Assembly: GCF_004684905.1 (NCBI RefSeq)
Contig: NZ_SRJC01000001.1
Span: forward strand, 930,001-994,000
Length of the DNA stretch: 64,000 nucleotides
Direction: 5' to 3'
Source: Halobacillus salinus
GTDB lineage: Bacteria > Bacillota > Bacilli > Bacillales > Halobacillaceae
Every line of letters begins with the position of its first letter. Positions within the stretch are counted from its first letter, which is position 1. The position numbers and the translations under genes are program-made. The notes under the pieces are model-generated. The model did no database searches and was not told the DNA's origin. It saw only the letters and a list, made by a program, of their open reading frames with translations. This document shows, one piece after another, positions 8,696-16,602 of this stretch.

Positions 8696-10243
8696 ATGGA
8701 TATCTTTGATAAAATAAGTGAACTTTATGATAAACGCCGCCAAGTTGAAATCGGGGGTGGAGACGAGAGGATCGATAAACAACATGACAAAGGGAAATGG
8801 ACTGCTAGAGAGCGAATTGATTATCTTGTAGATGAAGGTAGCTTTGTAGAATTAAACCCTTTCATCGAACATCGTCATGACGCTTTCGGTATGGACGGTA
8901 AACAAGCTCCAGGGGAGGGGGTCGTCACTGGCTACGGGAAGGTCGGTGGTCGCCCGATTTATCTCTTCGCCCAAGATTTTACCGTTTATGGTGGGGCACT
9001 GGGTGAGATGCATGCCAAAAAGATTGCCGCGGTTATGGACCTCGCTGCGAAAAACGGAACACCTTTCATAGGACTGAATGATTCTGGAGGTGCCAGGATT
9101 CAAGAAGGAGTATCTTCACTAGATGGGTATGGGCAAGTATTTTACCGGAATTCTATCTATTCTGGCGTCATTCCTCAAATCTCTGTCATCATGGGACCAT
9201 GCGCAGGCGGTGCCGTATATTCTCCTGCAATCACCGATTTTGTCATCATGGTTGAACAGACATCACAAATGTTCATTACCGGTCCAAAGGTGATCGAAAC
9301 GGTTACAGGGGAGCAAATTTCGGCAGAGGACCTTGGAGGAGCCGGTGTCCACAATAGTCTCAGTGGAAATGCTCATCTGAAAACGCCGGACGAAGCGAGC
9401 GCGCTAGATGCAGTCAAAAATCTCATTAGCTACCTCCCTTCAAATAATGAAGAGGCTCCAATGCAAATAGAAAGTTATGAAGAAGAGGACTATCGCCCTG
9501 ATATAACCGACCGTATTCCATTTGATCCCATCAGGCCATATGATGTTCGAATCATCATAGATGAGGTCGTTGATCGAGAGTCATTCTTTGAAATACACAA
9601 AGACTTCGCAAAAAATATAGTAGTCGGTTTCGCAAGATTGAAGGGGAAAACCGTCGGTTTAGTGTGCAACCAACCTAAGTATATGGCAGGTGGCCTTGAT
9701 ATCGACTCAAGTGACAAAGCGGCAAGGTTCATTCGTTTCTGTGATTCATTCAACATTCCGCTCATCACTTTCGAAGACGTGACAGGCTTCTTCCCGGGTA
9801 TTAAACAAGAGCATGGCGGTATAATACGACATGGAGCGAAGATTCTGTATGCTTATTCGGAAGCAACTGTACCGAAACTAACCGTCATTACGAGGAAAGC
9901 TTATGGTGGTGCTTATGTTGCACTAAACAGTAAATCGATCGGTGCTGATTTAGTGTATGCATGGCCGAATGCAGAGATAGCGGTCATGGGACCTGAGGGA
10001 GCTGCCAATATCATTTTTGCAAAGGACATTAAGGAAAGTTCAAATCCTGAGGAAACACGTCAGCAAAAAATCAATGAATACCGGGAACGATTTGCTAATC
10101 CTTATGTAGCAGCTGGTCTTGGAATGGTGGATGATGTCATCGATCCTAGAGAAACGAGGCAGAAACTCATTCAGTCGCTTGAAATGCTTGCAAACAAGCG
10201 GGAAGACAGGCCTTACAAAAAGCACGGGAATATTCCTCTCTAA
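8696..10243 (+). CDS. mmdA: Propionyl-CoA carboxylase beta (carboxyltransferase) subunit, YqjD-like
   Basis: 515 residues, a crotonase-fold carboxyltransferase of the PccB/MmdA family, matching B. subtilis YqjD in place and length. The family moves CO2 from carboxybiotin to propionyl-CoA, giving (S)-methylmalonyl-CoA for the epimerase upstream. Signatures include GGARIQEGV, MGPCAGGAVYSPA and the C-terminal RKAYGGAYVA and MGPEGAANI. ATG 8696 follows AAAGGAG with 10 bases; upstream in-frame starts lie inside the previous gene. No biotin carboxylase or biotin carrier gene is adjacent, so it must borrow them from elsewhere, or be a decarboxylase subunit. Confidence 0.88.
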   Translation: MDIFDKISELYDKRRQVEIGGGDERIDKQHDKGKWTARERIDYLVDEGSFVELNPFIEHRHDAFGMDGKQAPGEGVVTGYGKVGGRPIYLFAQDFTVYGGALGEMHAKKIAAVMDLAAKNGTPFIGLNDSGGARIQEGVSSLDGYGQVFYRNSIYSGVIPQISVIMGPCAGGAVYSPAITDFVIMVEQTSQMFITGPKVIETVTGEQISAEDLGGAGVHNSLSGNAHLKTPDEASALDAVKNLISYLPSNNEEAPMQIESYEEEDYRPDITDRIPFDPIRPYDVRIIIDEVVDRESFFEIHKDFAKNIVVGFARLKGKTVGLVCNQPKYMAGGLDIDSSDKAARFIRFCDSFNIPLITFEDVTGFFPGIKQEHGGIIRHGAKILYAYSEATVPKLTVITRKAYGGAYVALNSKSIGADLVYAWPNAEIAVMGPEGAANIIFAKDIKESSNPEETRQQKINEYRERFANPYVAAGLGMVDDVIDPRETRQKLIQSLEMLANKREDRPYKKHGNIPL

Positions 10244-10308
10244 TTGACATGGAAGCCTAGTTCCGCTAACGTACTAGTGTAGGGCTTACATAAAAGGAGG
10301 ACATCAGC

Positions 10309-11433
10309 ATGGTAGCAATTAATAAAGAACGTTTGCTTGAAGAATTCTTAGAGCTTGTTCAAATTGATTCTGAAACAAAGAATGAAGCGAATATAGCGAA
10401 GATATTAAAAGATAAATTCGAATCTCTAGGGCTAGAGGTCCTTGAGGATAATGCAAAAGAGGTTACGGGACATGGAGCGAACAACCTGATTTGTAACCTG
10501 AAGGGAACGAAAGACAGTGCAGATCCCATCTACTTCACATCCCATATGGATACAGTTGTCCCAGGTAATGGTGTAAATCCATCTATTGAGGATGGATATG
10601 TGATTACAGATGGCACGACTATCCTTGGTGCAGATGACAAGACAGGGGTTGCGGCTATTCTTGAAGCGATTCGTTCACTGAAAGAGAATAATGTCGAGCA
10701 CGGTGATCTTCAGTTCGTTATTACAGTAGGCGAGGAAAGTGGACTGGTTGGTGCCAAAGCACTTGACAGCTCGATGCTTCATGCGAAGTACGGCTATGCT
10801 TTAGACAGTGATGGGAAAGTAGGTAACATTATTGTAGCTGCTCCTACCCAAGCGAAATTGAACGCCGTCGTTAAAGGTAAAACAGCGCATGCCGGCGTAG
10901 CTCCTGAAAAAGGTGTTTCAGCGATCACTTTAGCTTCCAAGGCTGTTGCGAAGATGCCACTAGGTCGCATCGATGACGAAACCACTGCTAACATCGGTCG
11001 TTTTGAAGGCGGTCAAAAGACGAACATCGTCTGTGACCACGTAGAAATCTTAGCAGAAGCTCGCTCACTTGTTCCTGAGAAGATGGAAGAGCAAGTTCAA
11101 TTGATGAAACAAGCCTTCGAAGAAACAGCCGAAGAAATGGGAGGATCTGTTGAGATTGAAGTGCAGGTCATGTACCCAGGTTTCAAACAGCAAGCAGGCG
11201 ATCAAGTTGTAGAAGTGGCACGTGCCGCTGCTAAAACGATCGGTCGTGAAAGCGAACTGTTGACCAGTGGTGGAGGAAGTGACGCAAACATTATTGCGGG
11301 ACACGGTATTCCGACTGTCAATTTAGCGGTAGGGTATGAAGAGATCCACACTACGAATGAACGTATGCCGGTTGCAGAACTTGAAAAAGTTGCAGAACTT
11401 GTAACGGCAATCGTTCAAGAAGTAGCAAAATAA
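10309..11433 (+). CDS. yqjE: M20-family metallopeptidase YqjE (tripeptidase T-like)
   Basis: 374 residues. A dinuclear zinc peptidase of the PepT/M20 group: metal ligands in SHMDT, GADDKTG and the EESGLVGA catalytic-Glu region, with a dimerisation insert starting near NAVVKGKTAHAG. The family removes N-terminal residues from di- and tripeptides in the cytoplasm. It follows mmdA with a 65-bp gap, the same order as yqjD-yqjE in B. subtilis. Strong AAAGGAGGA ribosome site 8 bases before the ATG. Confidence 0.9.
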   Translation: MVAINKERLLEEFLELVQIDSETKNEANIAKILKDKFESLGLEVLEDNAKEVTGHGANNLICNLKGTKDSADPIYFTSHMDTVVPGNGVNPSIEDGYVITDGTTILGADDKTGVAAILEAIRSLKENNVEHGDLQFVITVGEESGLVGAKALDSSMLHAKYGYALDSDGKVGNIIVAAPTQAKLNAVVKGKTAHAGVAPEKGVSAITLASKAVAKMPLGRIDDETTANIGRFEGGQKTNIVCDHVEILAEARSLVPEKMEEQVQLMKQAFEETAEEMGGSVEIEVQVMYPGFKQQAGDQVVEVARAAAKTIGRESELLTSGGGSDANIIAGHGIPTVNLAVGYEEIHTTNERMPVAELEKVAELVTAIVQEVAK

Positions 11434-11438
11434 TGATA

Positions 11439-11470
11439 AGAGCCTTGTGTTTTTCACGGGGCTCTTTTTT
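11439..11470 (+). terminator. Terminator after yqjE
   Basis: Stem AGAGCCTTGTG / CACGGGGCTCT (two G-T pairs), then a run of seven T. Confidence 0.85.
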
Positions 11471-11508
11471 TATCCGAAAAAGCCCAAATTACTGTGAATA
11501 CGAAAGAA

Positions 11509-11537
11509 TTCAACTAGTCCGAGCTTTTTGCTATAAT
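11509..11537 (+). promoter_or_regulatory. Probable sigma-A promoter of dinB (yqjH)
   Basis: TTCAAC (11509-11514), 17-bp spacer, perfect TATAAT (11532-11537), 35 bp before the GTG start. Confidence 0.65.
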
Positions 11538-11541
11538 AGAA

Positions 11542-11553
11542 GAACAACAGTTC
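11542..11553 (+). promoter_or_regulatory. LexA (SOS) box-like operator at the dinB start region
   Basis: GAAC-AACA-GTTC, a perfect match to the half-sites of the Bacillus SOS box (GAAC N4 GTTC), starting 4 bp downstream of TATAAT, over the expected transcription start. The central four bases fit the extended consensus less well. Confidence 0.6.
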
Positions 11554-11572
11554 GAGTAAAGGACGGATCACG

Positions 11573-12820
11573 GTGTCAAAATGGTATCCGAAAAAAGGAC
11601 GTGTTATTTTTCACGTCGATATGAATAGCTTCTACGCTTCTGTGGAAATGGCGTTTGATCCTTCCTTGAAAGGGAAGCCGCTAGCCATCGCTGGGAACCC
11701 TGAAGAGCGGAAGGGGATCGTCGTGACAAGCAGTTATGAAGCCCGCAAGTACGGAGTCAAAACGACGATGCCGCTGTTTGAAGCACGCCGTCTGTGTCCC
11801 GACTTGATCGTGATGCGGCCGAATTTTGAACGGTATCGAACCGCTTCAAAAGAGATGTTTAAGATCTTAGCGGAAGTGACGGATTTAGTCCAACCTGTCT
11901 CGATCGATGAAGGCTATATGGATGTTACGGGATGTGCAGAACAAGGAGCACCACCGGAGATTGCGGAAAGAATACAAAAGAGGGTTTATGAGGAATTGGA
12001 CTTGCCTTGTAGTATAGGTATTGCTCCGAACAAGTTCCTGGCTAAGATGGCATCGGATATGAAAAAGCCGATGGGAATAACGATTCTACGGAAGCGCGAT
12101 CTGCCTGTTAAATTGTGGCCTTTACCGATTGCGGAAATGCACGGTGTAGGAGAGAAGACGGCAGAGAAATTAAAAAAACTCGATATCGAAACAATAGGTG
12201 ATCTGGCAAAACAACCTGTGCTGGATTTGAAGCGGCTCCTCGGAATTAACGGGGAACGTCTGCAAAACAGGGCCAATGGTATGGATGACCGTCCTGTTGA
12301 TCCAGATGCTGTTCATGAATTTAAAAGCATCGGCACTTCCACGACGCTAGCAGAAGATACGACAGATGATACAGAAGTAAGAACGGTACTTCGCAAGTTA
12401 GCGAATAAAGTGGAAGCAAGAATGAGAAGCAAGGAAGTACTAGCTAAGCATGTACAACTGATGATTCGGTATCATGACCGAAAAACCATTACGCGTAGCC
12501 GACAGTTGAAGGATTATATAGAAAAAGCGGATGATTTGTTTTCGATTGCCATGCAGTTGTTCGATGATCATTGGAACCAAGTCCCGGTAAGGCTTCTCGG
12601 AATAACAGCTTCTGATTTTGCCGAGAAATCGGAGATTACCCAGCAGCTCGACTTATTCAGCTTTGAGCAGTACGCAGAAAAAGAAAAACTTTTTGAAGCT
12701 ATCGACGATTTGACGGAAAAGTACGGTCACAATCCGTTTAAAAAGCTGTCAACGCCGAAGGAATCGCAGGTTACTACGAGCTTCCAAAAAGATTTTCTCG
12801 ATGATTATAAGAAAGAATAA
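11573..12820 (+). CDS. dinB: DNA polymerase IV (Y family), YqjH
   Basis: 415 residues. A translesion polymerase: catalytic carboxylates Asp16 (HVDMNSFYAS, with Phe20-Tyr21 steric gate region) and Asp112-Glu113 (SIDEGYMD), helix-hairpin-helix region near MHGVGEKTAEKLKKL, little-finger domain, and a C-terminal beta-clamp binding motif QLDLF. Start is GTG; the ribosome site AAAGGACGG is modest. B. subtilis yqjH sits in the same place. It bypasses damaged template bases with low fidelity. A LexA-like box in the promoter suggests SOS control here. Confidence 0.92.
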   Translation: MSKWYPKKGRVIFHVDMNSFYASVEMAFDPSLKGKPLAIAGNPEERKGIVVTSSYEARKYGVKTTMPLFEARRLCPDLIVMRPNFERYRTASKEMFKILAEVTDLVQPVSIDEGYMDVTGCAEQGAPPEIAERIQKRVYEELDLPCSIGIAPNKFLAKMASDMKKPMGITILRKRDLPVKLWPLPIAEMHGVGEKTAEKLKKLDIETIGDLAKQPVLDLKRLLGINGERLQNRANGMDDRPVDPDAVHEFKSIGTSTTLAEDTTDDTEVRTVLRKLANKVEARMRSKEVLAKHVQLMIRYHDRKTITRSRQLKDYIEKADDLFSIAMQLFDDHWNQVPVRLLGITASDFAEKSEITQQLDLFSFEQYAEKEKLFEAIDDLTEKYGHNPFKKLSTPKESQVTTSFQKDFLDDYKKE

Positions 12821-12843
12821 ACGCCTCCTTTTTCTCCATACTA
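12815..12843 (+). promoter_or_regulatory. Sigma-G-like (forespore) promoter for the two small spore genes
   Basis: AGAATA (12814-12819), 17-bp spacer, CATACTA (12837-12843). This matches the sigma-G pattern (TGAATA, CATACTA) at five of six -35 and all -10 positions. The -35 overlaps the dinB stop codon. Transcription would start near 12850. Confidence 0.65.
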
Positions 12844-12859
12844 AGAGAGAAGGGAGGCG
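12822..12859 (+). promoter_or_regulatory. Hairpin that would mask the ribosome site on read-through RNA
   Basis: 12822-12836 pairs with 12845-12859 as a 15-bp stem (two G-U pairs in RNA). The 8-base loop is CATACTAA, that is, the sigma-G -10 element. The 3' arm contains AGGGAGG, the ribosome site of the next gene. RNA begun at the sigma-G start (about 12850) lacks the 5' arm, while RNA reading through from dinB contains it. No T-run follows, so a simple terminator is unlikely. Confidence 0.6.
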
Positions 12860-12865
12860 ATGTTT

Positions 12866-12994
12866 GTGGGTAAAGATCGTCAAGAGAAAAAGCTGAAACG
12901 TTCTGGAAAAGTCCAATCAGACCGCGACCAGAGCCTGAGCTATCCCGGTGCTACTGCAATGGAAGGACCGGAAGCTGCCAGGAAACGACGTTAG
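12866..12994 (+). CDS. Small basic protein, probably spore-associated
   Basis: 42 residues, GTG start 8 bases after AGGGAGG (an ATG at 12860 is only 2 bases from it). The protein is very polar: it begins MGKDRQEKKLKRSGKVQ, with YPGAT and GPEAARKRR towards the end. I do not recognise it firmly; it resembles the short YpzI-type proteins of Bacillus from memory. A sigma-G-like promoter in front and an SspP-like gene 12 bp behind suggest expression in the forespore. No membrane segment. Confidence 0.6.
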   Translation: MGKDRQEKKLKRSGKVQSDRDQSLSYPGATAMEGPEAARKRR

Positions 12995-13006
12995 GAGGCG
13001 ATGACC

Positions 13007-13156
13007 ATGGGAAGACGCATGGGACCAAAACAACAGAAAGCTCCCCACTTGCCAAAATCCCCACAAGCTGGGTATGGCGAGGGAATGGATGGTTCACACA
13101 AAGTGAAACAAGCCAACCACTCAAGAGATAAACAAAAATCATCTCATGATATGTAA
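13007..13156 (+). CDS. sspP: Small acid-soluble spore protein, SspP-like
   Basis: 49 residues, ATG 13007 with AGGAGG 8 bases before (ATG 13001 is too close). The Pro/Lys/His-rich sequence ends in HKVKQANHSRDKQKSSHDM, closely resembling the C-terminus of SspP (KVKNRNHTRQKH...SHDM) of B. subtilis, a minor SASP of the spore core. It is co-directional with, and 12 bp after, the preceding 42-residue gene and so presumably shares its sigma-G-like promoter. The partner SspO is not seen here. Confidence 0.72.
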   Translation: MGRRMGPKQQKAPHLPKSPQAGYGEGMDGSHKVKQANHSRDKQKSSHDM

Positions 13157-13176
13157 TAAGAGGAGGTGCTCAAAGG

Positions 13177-13401
13177 ATGCCGGAACACATTGTAGCTGTT
13201 CGAAAGAATGAAGCGGGAAGCATTATCGAAATGCAGCTTTCATCAGGACGCGTTGTAGACTATAAACAAGCGCACGAACTTGCCAGAAGCGGTGAGATTG
13301 AGCATGTTCAACTGATACGAGGCAAAGACGGCGATGAACATTTACGCAGTCAGCCTGATGGCGTGAAGTCCAATAACTTGGATCAACTGCCATCCTTTTA
13401 A
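13177..13401 (+). CDS. DUF3892-family small protein
   Basis: 74 residues with the DUF3892 pattern: a short beta-rich domain with G-x-I near residue 14, then GKDGDEHLRSQPDG and a C-terminal NNLDQLP. Function unknown; the family is common in spore formers. AAGAGGAGG ribosome site, 20 bp after the SspP-like gene and ahead of a strong terminator, so it may be the third gene of the forespore unit. Confidence 0.75.
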   Translation: MPEHIVAVRKNEAGSIIEMQLSSGRVVDYKQAHELARSGEIEHVQLIRGKDGDEHLRSQPDGVKSNNLDQLPSF

Positions 13402-13403
13402 TA

Positions 13404-13440
13404 AAAAGCCGGGACGGATATATTCCGTTCCGGCTTTTTT
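13404..13440 (+). terminator. Terminator after the DUF3892 gene
   Basis: Twelve-base perfect stem AGCCGGGACGGA / TCCGTTCCGGCT, loop TATAT, then TTTTT. Confidence 0.92.
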
Positions 13441-13453
13441 GTATGATAAAAAA

Positions 13454-13479
13454 TGAAATATAGGCATATGTATATTTCA
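13454..13479 (+). promoter_or_regulatory. Perfect inverted repeat, probable operator of the ABC exporter genes
   Basis: TGAAATATA-N8-TATATTTCA, perfect 9-bp arms, ending 8 bp before the predicted -35 of the ABC genes. Typical size for a dimeric repressor or activator. No regulator gene is adjacent. Confidence 0.5.
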
Positions 13480-13487
13480 AAAAATCG

Positions 13488-13516
13488 TTGTAGTTGGAAA
13501 AGAAGTGTAGTACACT
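13488..13516 (+). promoter_or_regulatory. Probable sigma-A promoter of the ABC exporter operon
   Basis: TTGTAG (13488-13493), 17-bp spacer, TACACT (13511-13516). A second loose inverted repeat, AATGAA (13521-13526) ... TTCATT (13540-13545), follows. Confidence 0.6.
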
Positions 13517-13570
13517 AAAAATGAAATAATTAATGCGATTCATTTCAAAACTTTCATTGGAGATGATGAA

Positions 13571-14272
13571 ATGTCTATTCTTGTTCAAGATGTGAGTAAA
13601 GTGTACCAAAGCGGAGAAGTGCAAATTCTCGCTTTAAGAAAAGCATCATTAGAAGTGCCGGACCATAAGGTAGTAGCCATTCTTGGCCCATCTGGTTCGG
13701 GTAAGTCGACATTATTGAACGTCATTGGTGGTATTGACCGCTATGATCTAGGTTCAATCACGGTCGCAGGAGAAACGTTGGAAGCATTGAAAGACTCCCA
13801 ACTAACGGAGTTTCGACGAAAGCATGCGGGGTTTATTTTTCAACAGTATAATCTCATTCCGACTCTGACAGTAGAAGAAAATGTGGAAGTGGGGCGTGAG
13901 CTAAGTCAGAACCCACTCGATATGAAAGAAATGCTTATGAAAGTTGGAATGTGGGATAAAAAAGATAAATTTCCTTCCCAGCTTAGTGGAGGAGAACAAC
14001 AGAGGGTAGCGATTGCACGGGCATTGATCAAGAACCCAGAATTTCTATTGTGCGATGAACCAACAGGTGCGCTGGATGAAGAAACAGGGAAGAAGATTTT
14101 GAAACTTCTTCAGTTCGTCAACAAAACATATGGAACGACCGTACTGATCATTACACATAATCAGGGTATCGGGGAAATGGCCCATAAAGTCATTCGCATG
14201 AGCAGTGGTGAAATCGTAGAGGCATATGAAAATGAGAACCCAATCGCACCAGAGAAGGTGACGTGGGCATGA
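13571..14272 (+). CDS. ABC transporter ATP-binding protein, MacB/LolD type
   Basis: 233 residues. Walker [10 protein letters not shown] at 39-47, Q-loop near FQQYNL, signature [14 protein letters not shown], Walker [13 protein letters not shown]-loop ITHN. This subgroup energises FtsX-type permeases that export peptides or move lipids rather than importers. It overlaps the permease gene by 4 bp (ATGA), so the two products surely work together. The 130-bp upstream region has a promoter and a perfect inverted repeat. Confidence 0.92.
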   Translation: MSILVQDVSKVYQSGEVQILALRKASLEVPDHKVVAILGPSGSGKSTLLNVIGGIDRYDLGSITVAGETLEALKDSQLTEFRRKHAGFIFQQYNLIPTLTVEENVEVGRELSQNPLDMKEMLMKVGMWDKKDKFPSQLSGGEQQRVAIARALIKNPEFLLCDEPTGALDEETGKKILKLLQFVNKTYGTTVLIITHNQGIGEMAHKVIRMSSGEIVEAYENENPIAPEKVTWA

Positions 14273-16509
14273 TTTTACGAAAAACGATCCCAAGAACCAT
14301 CAAGGAGAAAAAGTTTCAGTATGCAGGCGTCATCATCCTGTTAATGCTTGCGGTAATGCTGTATGTGTCCTTATCGATGGCGATTACTACCCTTGAAGAG
14401 CGTAACGTAGCATTCAAGCAGGATTACAAACAAGAGACATTTCATTGGATGTCGAGCCAACCGCTCTCCGGAGCAGAAATGTCAGAACTGGAAAAGAAAT
14501 ATGATCTAACATTGGAAGAACGGTCGTATCAAGATATAAACACAGATGATACGACGACTCTCCGGTTATTCAATAAAACAGAAGAAGTGAATATTCCTTA
14601 CATTTCTGAGGGGGAAATGCCTCAACAATTAGGGGAGGTGGCAATCGCCAAAACCTTTGGAGATAAAAATGGCATTTCAATTGGAGATACGATATCTATT
14701 GGCGGTACAGAAGTAATGGTTACAGGGTACGTATTCCTGCCTGACTATATTTACATGATTGAACAGCAGACGGACCTCTTGAGCGATCCGTCACAGTTTG
14801 GGGTTGGAGTTACGACTAGTGAAACTTTAGAAGCGGTCAAAGGTACGGAGCAACACCAAACACTCGGCTGGAATACATCCAATGAAGTACCAGACGAGTT
14901 GCGTTCAGAGGTTAATAATCGTAGTACGTTGTTACAATTTGTTGGGCATGATGATAATGCCCGGATTGAATTCGTGGAGTCTGAGATTGAAGGTGCTGGG
15001 TCTTTAATTACGACACTGCCACTTATCATTCTAGCTCTCTCGCTCGCTATGGTTTTGTTGCTTCTGAAACGTCGGTTAGAACTCCAAAGAAAAGAGATAG
15101 GAACACTTATGGCGCTTGGGTACCGTAAGTCGGAACTTAGAAGAAATTATTTGGGGTACGCTTATGTTATTGGATTGACGGGTACGATTCTTGGGATTAT
15201 AGTAGGAGCCGCTCTTTCTTTACCGTTGTCTGATCTTTATGCCAATTACTTTAATCTACCGGCTTTGTCCCGATTCGATTTTGATCCGATGGTCTTAGTA
15301 ATCGGCTTCATCATCCCACTGGTTCTTCTCTTAATATTGACGACATTTGTTATTAACCGACGCTTGAAAACGGAGCCTCTGACGTTATTGAGACCGAAAG
15401 AAATATCGAGTGGAAAGAAATCGTGGTTCGAGAAGCTCCCTTGGTTCAATAAAGGAGGTTTCATTAGGCGGTTCCGACTAAGGCTTCTGGTGCGAAGCAA
15501 AGCGCGCAGCTTTTATATCTTTCTAGGTGTCATGTTTTCAACAGTACTTTTAGTATTTGGATTGATAACGTTTAACTCGATGGACCGCTTAGTAGAGACG
15601 ACGTATGAGGATATTCAGACATATGATTATGCGGTTCACTATTCTTCCTTGCAGACCGACCCAACGAGTGGTGGAGGCAGCCCATACACGATGGCTGAGG
15701 TGAAGGTGGAAGGGGAGAAAGTATCTCTTTATGGCGTGGAACCTGATACGGATTTCCTCAAGCTTATATCTGACGGGGAGTTGTTGAATGAACGTCTTAA
15801 TGATGGTGCTGTGGTAAGTCGACCATTTGCAGCTATTCATGGAGTCAAGGATGGCGACAGCATCACCCTCACGAATTCATTCAATGATGACGAAAAAAAG
15901 GTAGAAATAGCCGGAGTAGCGGACGTATTCATAGGTAGCAGCCTTTATCTTCCACATGAAGAAGTCAACGCTTTTTTGTCTTACCCAGAAGATGCTTACA
16001 CATCCGTTTGGCAGGATGAGAAACCTACTCAAACGGATAACGTGTTCTTGATCGAGGACAAACAGAAAGTCATCGACAGCTTTGAATCGACTTCTGGTGC
16101 AACGAGAAACTCCGTAATCGGCATGTCTGTTTTTGCGGTGCTGATCGGTGTGATCGTGTTGACGCTCTTAACAAACTTGATTGTGGAAGAAAACTCACCT
16201 TCTATTTCGCTTTTCAAAGTGATGGGGTATCACGACAAAGAGGTTTCTAAACTAGTATTGAGCGTTTATACACCGATTGTATTTGTTTCTTACTTTATCT
16301 CCATTCCACTAGCAAGTGTCGTGCTTGAGCAGTCGATGAACAGCCTGGTACAGCAGACGGGATTCATTTTTCCAACAGATGTTGCATGGTGGATGGTGGT
16401 TATAGGATTTGTCGTCATCGGACTGACCTACTGGATGTCTCTTGCTTTATCAAAGCGTAAGCTGAAAAACGTTTCTCTCGAGGAAGCTTTGAAGAAACAA
16501 CAAGACTGA
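14269..16509 (+). CDS. ABC transporter permease, FtsX family
   Basis: 746 residues. One membrane segment near 16-36, a large extracellular domain, three segments at about 247-365, a second N-in segment near 415-435 with another extracellular domain, and a final three-segment bundle (about 615-725): the duplicated FtsX layout of stand-alone permeases in Gram-positives. Likely role is efflux of a peptide, antibiotic or lipid-like compound. ATG 14269 (8 bases after AAGGTG, overlapping the ATPase stop) is chosen over GTG 14263. No sensor kinase or BceA-like features are nearby, so a BceAB peptide detoxifier is less likely. Confidence 0.88.
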   Translation: MILRKTIPRTIKEKKFQYAGVIILLMLAVMLYVSLSMAITTLEERNVAFKQDYKQETFHWMSSQPLSGAEMSELEKKYDLTLEERSYQDINTDDTTTLRLFNKTEEVNIPYISEGEMPQQLGEVAIAKTFGDKNGISIGDTISIGGTEVMVTGYVFLPDYIYMIEQQTDLLSDPSQFGVGVTTSETLEAVKGTEQHQTLGWNTSNEVPDELRSEVNNRSTLLQFVGHDDNARIEFVESEIEGAGSLITTLPLIILALSLAMVLLLLKRRLELQRKEIGTLMALGYRKSELRRNYLGYAYVIGLTGTILGIIVGAALSLPLSDLYANYFNLPALSRFDFDPMVLVIGFIIPLVLLLILTTFVINRRLKTEPLTLLRPKEISSGKKSWFEKLPWFNKGGFIRRFRLRLLVRSKARSFYIFLGVMFSTVLLVFGLITFNSMDRLVETTYEDIQTYDYAVHYSSLQTDPTSGGGSPYTMAEVKVEGEKVSLYGVEPDTDFLKLISDGELLNERLNDGAVVSRPFAAIHGVKDGDSITLTNSFNDDEKKVEIAGVADVFIGSSLYLPHEEVNAFLSYPEDAYTSVWQDEKPTQTDNVFLIEDKQKVIDSFESTSGATRNSVIGMSVFAVLIGVIVLTLLTNLIVEENSPSISLFKVMGYHDKEVSKLVLSVYTPIVFVSYFISIPLASVVLEQSMNSLVQQTGFIFPTDVAWWMVVIGFVVIGLTYWMSLALSKRKLKNVSLEEALKKQQD

Positions 16510-16570
16510 GGAAAGAGAAGAGTACTTTCTTGAAAAAAGATCTTCTTCCTTCAACATGTTCATAGATAAT

Positions 16571-16602
16571 AAAAACACCCCGCCATGCGGGGTGTTTTTA
16601 TT
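16571..16602. terminator. Bidirectional terminator between ABC permease and aldehyde dehydrogenase
   Basis: Thirteen-base perfect stem (AAAAACACCCCGC / GCGGGGTGTTTTT) with loop CAT; A-run and T-run on either side serve the convergent genes. Confidence 0.92.

Noticed and set aside
11433-11624. 63-codon ORF across the yqjE terminator and dinB promoter
   Set aside because: It starts at the yqjE stop and reads through terminator, promoter and LexA box, so it is not a gene.
13814-14272. BceAB-type peptide detoxification module
   Set aside because: The ATPase-permease pair resembles it in order, but no two-component system is adjacent, and the permease has two similarly sized extracellular domains in a duplicated FtsX layout.
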